DNA of 64,000 nt from Dactylonectria macrodidyma (lineage: Eukaryota; Ascomycota; Sordariomycetes; Hypocreales; Nectriaceae): the NCBI GenBank assembly GCA_020744425.1, contig JAGMUV010000025.1:310001-374000 (forward strand). Reading direction: 5' to 3'. The notes below the pieces were generated by a model. It saw only the letters and a list, made by a program, of their open reading frames with translations, had not been told where the DNA came from and made no database searches. The number at the start of each line of letters is the position of its first letter. Positions within the stretch are counted from its first letter, which is position 1. Below are positions 57,031 through 64,000 of this stretch, in pieces. Made by a program: the position numbers and the translations under genes.

Positions 57031-60000
57031 ATGTCCCGGCATCACGGCCTGAGTGGGTCTCGGTTCCGGAGGTTGGTTTTTTCTTCTTTGACGTCATCTT
57101 ACTGACTTGACCGAGCATATCGCTGATAACTGTGTGACGTTTCAAGTTGGGCCAGTCCAATGGCGTGGTGGCGTTACCTCGAGATGGACGCCGAGTCCCT
57201 ACTCATGATGATGAAGGGTTCACTCGCCCCTACGCTCGTCGTTGCAATGTAGGTAGTAGCAAAGACACATGGATGACTCGCCCACGGCCATCTTCCTGAC
57301 AACATCACAGTTCCCAGAGCCACGCTGTAGCAGATGTGACCACCACGACTGGCTACTTGGCCGCTTTAATTGCAGTCTCTGCGCAATGTCTTCAACCGCG
57401 CGCCAAGTTTATCAAGGTCATGTTCTTCTGCCTGCTGTCTTTGTGCGTCACGGCCTCAATCACGTGTTTAGCCATCTATTCAGCAGTTAAAGCGCGTCAT
57501 CCCGACAACAACGAGACGTCAGACCAGTACGATAGCAACGCCTCTGCCGTCGCTGCCGTCTGGCTTTTCATCATGATTTGGTCAGTAATTCGTGGCTATC
57601 GTAACATTTTTGTACTGACTGATGATTCCTGTAGGGTTGGCAATGCCCTCAGAGCCTGGCGCATGGCCGAACTGCAAGACCCCATTGTCTCTTCTTCCAT
57701 CTTTGCGTTGGTGGCTCTGACCCGCGCTGGAAACTGGACAACTGTCGACCAGGGCCTCGATTTCATTGTGCGTCTCATGAAGACGTTTCTTATCGGATTC
57801 GCAATCCCCACTGGGGTTTCCTTGTTGATCCTGCCCAGGACGTGCCGCCAGGGCGTGTTCAATGACACCCGCAACTTTGTCCGAGAGACCAATGCAGTTC
57901 TCCAGGCACTGACCGAGTTCGTTGACACAGCATCGAGGTCAAGCTTCTTGACCAGACAGAAAACTCACATTATTTCCGACGACGATGCATTGTCACAAGA
58001 TGATACCGAAATGCCATCCGACGTGAAGTTTTCCAAAGCCCGGAGCCGCTTAACAAAAGCCTCTGATACTCTGAACGCCCTGGATGCAAAGATCCAGGCC
58101 GGCCTGAAGTATTCAAGGAACGAGATGGCTTGGGGAAAACTCTCAGCCGCTGACTTGGACGAGATTTCCACTCTATTGCGAGCCATCCTGCTCCCATTGT
58201 CTGGCATGTCGCTTCTTCCAGATATTGTGAATAGCTTTTCCGAATCAGAGTTGCGTTTGCATCCAAGCGATGACGCAACAACTGTCGAGGAACAAGCGCC
58301 CATTGACCATGGCATCATCGACGCGTTGTCGGACTGCCTTGGAGACACAAAGACCTTGGTCAACGCCGGTCTACAATATTTCTTGCTCCAATTGGAGCTT
58401 GACAAATCAGGAAGCGTCATGAAGAGGCCATCAAAACCTGAAGACGCGACTGAAGAGACCATGCCCATGGGCCTAGATGCTTCATCAGCGGACTTCGTAT
58501 CTGCCTTCAGGCTTAAAATCGACGACATGGCGCAAGCTAAGCAAAATCTCCATCCCAACGCATTTCTTGTAAAGATGTCTACTCCTGCGTCTCAAAACGC
58601 AAGTGATGATGAAACTTCGGAAACAACGCAGCGTCTTGACCGGGATATGATTGTACAGCAAGATTTCCTGCTTGTATTGTACTTATTCAGCCTCCAAGCC
58701 ATGGTTCTCAATGCAACCCACAACCTCATCGCATTCGCCAAGAAAAAGGCGGACGACAACACGATGAAGAAATCGCGTCCAATACTTCCCAAAGCTCTTC
58801 GCACAGTATTCAGTAAAGGCTCTCCTACGGGTAGAACAGATCCCCTTCAGCAACCCAACCACGAACAGGTTGCGGAGAGGCAAGTCCAAGGGCTAGAAGT
58901 CGTCGACTTGGTCCACCTGAAACCAGCCAACTTGCTCGAGCGAAGCAGCGGCCAATTTCGTTTAGTCTCGCACCTCATCGGTTCCGATTTGAGCATGTTC
59001 GGCCTCAGAGTCGCTGCAGCGTCGCTCAGCATCGGCATCGTCGCATTTCTGCAGCAAACGCACGACTTCTTCATCCACCAGCGGGGCGTGTGGGCCATGA
59101 TTGTCGTAGTCATTGGAATGAGTCCGACTAGCGGCCAGTCGTTCTTTGGCTTCTTCGCACGAATTCTGGCGACGGCCTTGTCTGTGGCTCTAAGTCTTGT
59201 GGCGTGGTACATTGTCGCTGGCAAGACTCCCGGTGTTATTGTGTTTCTTTTCCTCGCCAATGTTATCGAAGTAAGTCAACCGTGGCTAGACCTCACCCAG
59301 GTGTTGGGGAAATACTTACTCTATCATAGTTCTACACCTACGTCAAGAAACCGCATCTTTTTGGCCCTTCCATCATTGCCATTGTCACGCTGAACATTAT
59401 CATAGCTTATGAGCTTCAGGTAAGCATCAGCCTTTAGCAATGCTCGTCGCTCGCATACTGAGATACTTCAAGGTCAAGGTCATCGGGCTTGACGTGGCAG
59501 AGTCAAACGGCCAGCCATACTACCCGATCTATCTATTTGGCCCTTACAAACTTGCTGCCGTCGCAGTGGGATGCGCAGTCTCTTTTTTCTGGACAATCTT
59601 TCCCTATCCCATCACCGCAAAGTCCAATGTCCCACGGCTTGCGGGAAACAGCCTCTTTAACCTCGCTAGATACTACAGTGCTATGCATACGGCTGTAGAC
59701 CATTGGATTCATAACCAACAACGGAGCCCTGAGCTGGCCATGGGCCATGATAATCGCCTCCAGGGTGTTCTTCGGGACTTGTATAAACAGGAACTCTTGG
59801 CACTTAATGGATTGCGGATGCATAACCACTTTGCTACTTATGAGCCGCCTATCGGGGGCAAGTTCCCAAGCGCAGTCTACGCCAAGCTGGCATCTAGCAT
59901 GCAACGCATCTTGACTATCATGTCCTTGATGGCGCACATCGCCCAGACCATGCCGGCGCCGTCTTTCCAGCAAGTACAAGCCGCGGCTGAGTCGTCAGAG

Positions 60001-60375
60001 TGGTCTTCGCATCACTTGGCTGTTGCTTGGGCGTCCACAGGATCTCAGTTCCAGTCTACGACGTCGTTGTTCTGTCATCTTGCTTCCTCTCTGACACATG
60101 CGAAGCCGTTGCCACCGTTTCTCTCCGTTTCGGAATCCTTCCCTCTGATGAGACATCTGCACAGCATCAACTCTGAGATGCTAACGACACAAAATTCCTA
60201 CCAGCCGGCGTATACTGCCTTTATATCTCTTGAACTTCTACGGACAGCATTGAGCCTCGAGTTACAAAAACAATTAGAGTATGTCTTGCCGGGTAGTTAT
60301 GATTCAAGCAAATGCTAACTTTTGGATCACAGTGAGATTCGGCTCTTGGTTGGGGAAATTTCTTTCCAGGTTTAA
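57031..60375 (+). CDS. FUSC/aromatic-acid-exporter-like membrane protein (DUF2421/ArAE_2 type)
   Basis: Seven exons give 995 residues: 57031-57071, 57147-57248, 57311-57580, 57635-59270, 59330-59419, 59473-60278 and 60333-60375. All phases close. The arrangement is a first hydrophobic block (MMKGSLAPTLVVAISQSH, TGYLAALIAVSAQ, KVMFFCLLSLCVTASI, WLFIMIW, and KTFLIGFAIPTGVSLLI), a long cytosolic middle part, and a second block of TM helices (AAASLSIGIVAFLQQ, WAMIVVVIGMSPTSGQSF, VIVFLFLANVIEFY, AVAVGCAVSFFWTIFPYPI). This is the layout of fungal proteins often called Brefeldin A sensitivity related, related to bacterial FUSC/AaeB exporters. The 5' exon 57031-57071 is the least certain part. Probable plasma-membrane or ER transporter; substrate unknown. 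Confidence 0.8.
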
Positions 60376-60671
60376 GATTTCAAACGAATGGGGAATTAAA
60401 CAGACTCGTCGACTTGTCTACTGCCTATAGTAGTTGCAACGAACAAATGTCAGAACTCTCATTTTGGTACCGTGTGACATATGCGTGTCTTCGATGCCAA
60501 AATGCGTCTACTTCACTTATCATGTAGACCTTCCATCATATTGCCCAACGATGCATGCTTCCATATTCTGTACTAGCTCCAGAACTCCCTTTTGGCAGAA
60601 TCGATGCATCCTCAGATTCGCCAACTGGGGTTTATGATGGCGATGATTACATTATATGAATCCAATCACGC

Positions 60672-62221
60672 TCATGAAACCACGTTAAGCTCCTCCCCAA
60701 GCTTCGTCCACCATTCTTGTGGAAAGACTCCCGTGATCCAATAATTTCCTTTTATATCCTTACCCAGGATATTAAACACGTTCCTTGCCATGGGACTCGA
60801 GACCATGAGGAACGAATGCTGATAGACCATCTTGCCTGGCTGGTGTGATTCTTTATCCACTGTAAAGCTCTCAATGACGGCGGGCGAGAAGTCGATAATC
60901 TTCAAGAAGTTGGCCTTTGTCCAGTTACTCACAATGACCAGCATAGAGTTCGTCTCGCCAAACATAGGCGGCGGAGTACCCACGGGAGCTGTCCGCATCC
61001 CACGCATCAGAGTTCTCAGCTGCGGGTCGGTGATTTGTTCAAGAATGTCGCGGCGGAATTTGTACGCAAGATGTCCCAGTGGTTCTTCTGTCGCTTCCCG
61101 TGCTTTGAACAAGGTGAAGGTGCCGAGCGCGGTGTTTTGCACATACGCGCTGCCCGGTTTGAAAACGGACTCGAGACGAGAGCGGATGTCGACGGCTCCG
61201 ATTACAGTGAGAGGTCGATTTTTGGCTCGAGTCTTTGCAACCATCTGTGTAGCCCACGCAGAGAGGACGTCTCCTTCGCTGATGAATGGAGGGTCAACTT
61301 CTCCTGAAATTGCCTTGAGATCATTGGTGGCTCGCTGTCGAAGGCGCGAGACAAATGTCGATGGCAGATAGAGCACATGTGTCGTCATTTTGGGGCCGAA
61401 AACAATTTCCCAGACAAAGTTGAAGCCAAATCTGACCATAGCGAAACCTTTGAGCAAATGAGGGTTTAGGACGGAAGGCTCTTGAACGGATTCAGAGGCG
61501 GTACCAACTCCATCGAGGATATCTTCGCGTGCGCCGTGGAGTTCAGCGACCTCATCTTCTCGACCAGCGAGCACCAACCCCCAAGCGTTGACGAGGTCGA
61601 CTCGGCCCAATGCACTCGTCATGGTATGAGGCCACAAGAGGGCAACGAGCGTGGCATCCTTGAAGGACGTGATGTGCAGAGACATTTGCGGCTCGTCGCT
61701 ATACAGGAAATCTTCAATAGTGGCTGGCGCGTCTTCTCGAGCAGTGAAGATGCGAAACAAACTAAGGTCTGATTGCACTGACGGGGTGTTTCCCGTTGCT
61801 TTGGGAAGTTGGCAACCGATGGGGTGTTCGTCTATCGCCACGCCAAATGTCTGATGAGAGAACCGGACTGCAGGCCGTTCGGCGGTGAATTGCTTCGGGA
61901 CATGGACGACCAGCTTGCCGTCCGTCTGCACGAGTCAGGACAATTATCCATCAAGATATTAGGTCGTAAGGAGTTCCTTACGGTTAATCGCAGTCTGCCA
62001 CCAAGCCTTCTCCAGTCACCTATCTCCAACAGTCGGGCCAGTGCGTTGTGCACCTTGTCAGCGTCAAGCACGTCGTCGAAGCGGAGTGTCCAAGTAACAA
62101 CCATGGACCGGTACGTCTTGGTATCATCGAAGAAGTGGACGGGGAATATTTCGTCTGTCTCGACCGTAGCTGGCTGTGTGCGCCTGGGCTGTAGCCCAAG
62201 CAGCCGTCTGAGGAAGTCCAT
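60672..62221 (-). CDS. BAHD-type acyltransferase with altered HxxxD motif
   Basis: Two exons (62221-61982, 61925-60672; GTAAGG...TGCAG) give 497 residues. The fold marks are RMVVTWTLRFDD-like N-terminal strands, GGRLRLTTDGKLVVHVP, WGLVLAGREDEV, YLPSTFVSRLR, SEGDVLSAW and NYWITGVFPQEWW. The active-site stretch reads LLWPHTMTSALGR: His180 is kept but the residue expected to be Asp at 184 is Ser. In related fungal enzymes the stretch is usually PHTxxDAxG. Loss of the Asp can weaken but need not abolish activity, since the His is the catalytic base. It could acylate another substrate or be a binding protein. Similarity to the 17.3-kb enzyme is distant. Confidence 0.83.
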
Positions 62222-62985
62222 ACTCGATGATGTGCAGGTTTGAAAAGAAATGCTCGACTAGGAGGACAAGTGTCGGGGGTGTGACCCAGTTTTGTGAATT
62301 CATGGTGAGATCGACAGGGCTCCCCTGAGCCTGTCGATACCTGCCTGGCCTAACCGCCTGTGGCCATGGTTGGTCTTGAGCCAGTCGGGGTAACTTAAGT
62401 AGTTCTTACGTTCACCCATTAAGTCGGTTGTTGTGCGCACTCTACTCTGACAGGGACTGATTATGATTCGGTGCAAAATTTCTCTGGGCACTGGTCACCG
62501 AAAACACTGTCAAACGAAGTCGTACTTTACAACAAAATCCAGCTTGGACCATGGGCTCTCGCCCCTGACATGTTGATCCGATGAGCAAGAAACAGTGTCT
62601 GACATGCTCCGACATCTTACTCAAAGTGGGTATCTTCAGTAACTAAATCAGGTTTGGTCCGAATCCAACAGCCCTATGGCAGCTTCCATGCAGCTTAGCT
62701 TTGGCTGTAGCGCCTCGCTTCCATCTGAGCTCTCCGAAGAATCCCGCAAATGTCGCGAGACGTGCTGCATGAGTGCTGTCCGGTCGATGCTTGCGACATC
62801 GGGTCGTAACAGTCTTCATAGTAACGCCTCAAATTCCTAGTCAGAATAGTGTCCTCCGACGTTGGGTTATAACTCGGGCAATCGCTGGGATAATACACCA
62901 ATTATATATGTAATGAGCTACTCCCACCTTCGCCAAACACAGATTTTATTCCACCTGTCGAACGTGGCTCTATGCATCTTCAACG
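62222..62985. other. Intergenic, 0.76 kb, no gene seen
   Basis: Promoter of the BAHD gene and 3' flank of the partial membrane protein. Only short frames. Confidence 0.5.
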
Positions 62986-64000
62986 TTACTTCTCGTCACT
63001 GTGTTGAATAATGCCACCGCCATTTACGTCTCCTCGGCCCTCCCTCGAGCTCTTCACATCGCCTTTCTGTCCAAACTCCTCACCCTCTCGTGGAAACCCC
63101 ACCAACATTCTCTGCAAGTACGTTGGCAGAGGATCCCTGCCACTTTTGTCCTGTGGCGCCACTGTCTCATGCAGGTGGACATTTTGCGACACTCGAAGAA
63201 AAGTCGAAAACTGACTCGTGTATGCAGACTGGGACGAAATCACCACTATCGTGCCTACTAGCACGCTGACCACGGTGAAGAAGATAGCGATTCCGTACGT
63301 GATCCAGAGTGTGCTCGCCGAGTAGTCGTATACGCTTTGAGAAGTCCATTTCTCGACGTTGACGTTTGGTGGTGCATATGGAGACGTGTAGTTGGGGCTA
63401 TCAACCCGAGAATAAGCATTCGACTCCGTAAATACGAATCGTCTAGACTTACTTTAGAACGGCTTCGTTCATTAGACTGATGGTGGCATTTTGAAACATC
63501 TCCTCTGCCAACTCTGCCAAAGTTCGTTCTGTCGTGCCTTCTTCGTATACTCCAGCGCCATCCCAGGCAACGTTTCCCAGGTTCGAGTATGCCAAGCCCA
63601 GAGCCTGAGAAACATTGGCTAGCTCTGCAGCATGAATCAAGGGAGTCATGTCCACGTTGGTTCGCATGTCCAAGGTAGTTGAAGTGGATTCTCCGACGGC
63701 AGAAGTGGAGATTGTGACGTTTCCCAGCAACATCGATGAGAATGCATCAATAACCGCCTGGTATGCAAATTTTTCAACCGCCGACTGGTTCAGCTTGATC
63801 TGTGTCATGCTCGCGTTGTAGGTCGGATCCTCTATAACGAGAAATGAGCTATAACCGGACAGATAGTCAACGTTGTTCATGGGCTCTGATTTGTTTATCT
63901 TGATGTCCTGAGCGCCATTTGCGTAGCTAAACCGCGCACTGTATGACACGTTTTGAAGTGTCATTTCCCAGACCTTGGTGGTCTCCTCCATGTAGTCGAC
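62986..64000 (-). CDS. Fungal plasma-membrane-type protein, 3' part only
   Basis: The gene runs off the right edge; exons here are >64000-63453 and 63397-62986 (GTAAGT...GATAG). The visible 320 residues have an extracellular-looking domain rich in N-glycosylation sites (NVSY, NASM, NQSA, NVTI, NATI), an amphipathic segment TLAELAEEMFQNATISLMNEAVL, and then one clear TM helix (ASTLWITYGIAIFFTVVSVLVGTIVVI). A cytoplasmic tail follows, with TFLRVSQNV and KSGRDPLPTYLQ. This matches the C-terminal architecture of fungal multi-TM proteins often mislabelled formylmethionine deformylase-like. Function unknown. Confidence 0.75.

Overview
The window is a stretch of a filamentous ascomycete (Pezizomycotina) nuclear genome. 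The evidence is short GT-AG introns of about 45-130 nt with CTAAC/CTGAC-like branch sites, three Zn2Cys6 regulators, a HET-domain protein, NACHT/ankyrin-type proteins, two P450s, two BAHD-type acyltransferases and a FUSC-like membrane protein. The gene set looks like Sordariomycetes, most likely Hypocreales; that placement is inference from gene families, not from a search. Several exon structures below were reconstructed by hand from splice sites and reading phase.

Layout. 1-3.6 kb: 3' part of a large ankyrin protein with a C-terminal ZZ finger. 3.75-4.26 kb: GNAT acetyltransferase. 5.3-6.0 kb: decayed DUF6601-type gene. 6.65-14.1 kb: full-size ABC exporter (9 exons) divergent from a Zn2Cys6 factor, sharing a promoter rich in CGCG palindromes. 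14.4-16.9 kb: ammonium transporter behind a promoter with seven GATAAG sites. 17.3-21.6 kb: BAHD acyltransferase divergent from a second Zn2Cys6 factor. 21.7-22.7 kb: intact DUF6601 protein. 23.1-24.5 kb: secreted phosphodiesterase with a lectin-like tail. 25.4-27.4 kb: HET protein. 27.9-28.6 kb: small hypothetical. 30.0-32.6 kb: secreted GH93-like glycosidase and an aldo-keto reductase. 34.0-38.0 kb: third Zn2Cys6 factor and a P450. 39.7-43.5 kb: damaged ankyrin gene. 43.8-45.3 kb: second P450. 47.5-48.3 kb: metzincin-like protease without a signal peptide. 50.7-51.8 kb: F-box-like protein. 52.3-53.1 kb: damaged small gene. 53.9-55.6 kb: CocE/X-Pro peptidase-like hydrolase. 55.7-56.4 kb: hypothetical. 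57.0-60.4 kb: FUSC-like membrane protein. 60.7-62.2 kb: second BAHD enzyme with an altered motif. 63.0-64.0 kb: 3' end of a membrane protein.

The region reads as accessory DNA: long intergenic spacers, regulator/effector pairs (TF with ABC, TF with acyltransferase, TF near P450), self/non-self type families (NACHT/ankyrin, HET), and three or four genes with inactivating lesions. Most of the premature stops fit C-to-T transitions (CAG to TAG, CGA to TGA). No complete secondary-metabolite backbone enzyme (PKS, NRPS, terpene synthase) is visible, so the P450s, acyltransferases and exporter are better read as scattered detoxification or tailoring functions than as one cluster.
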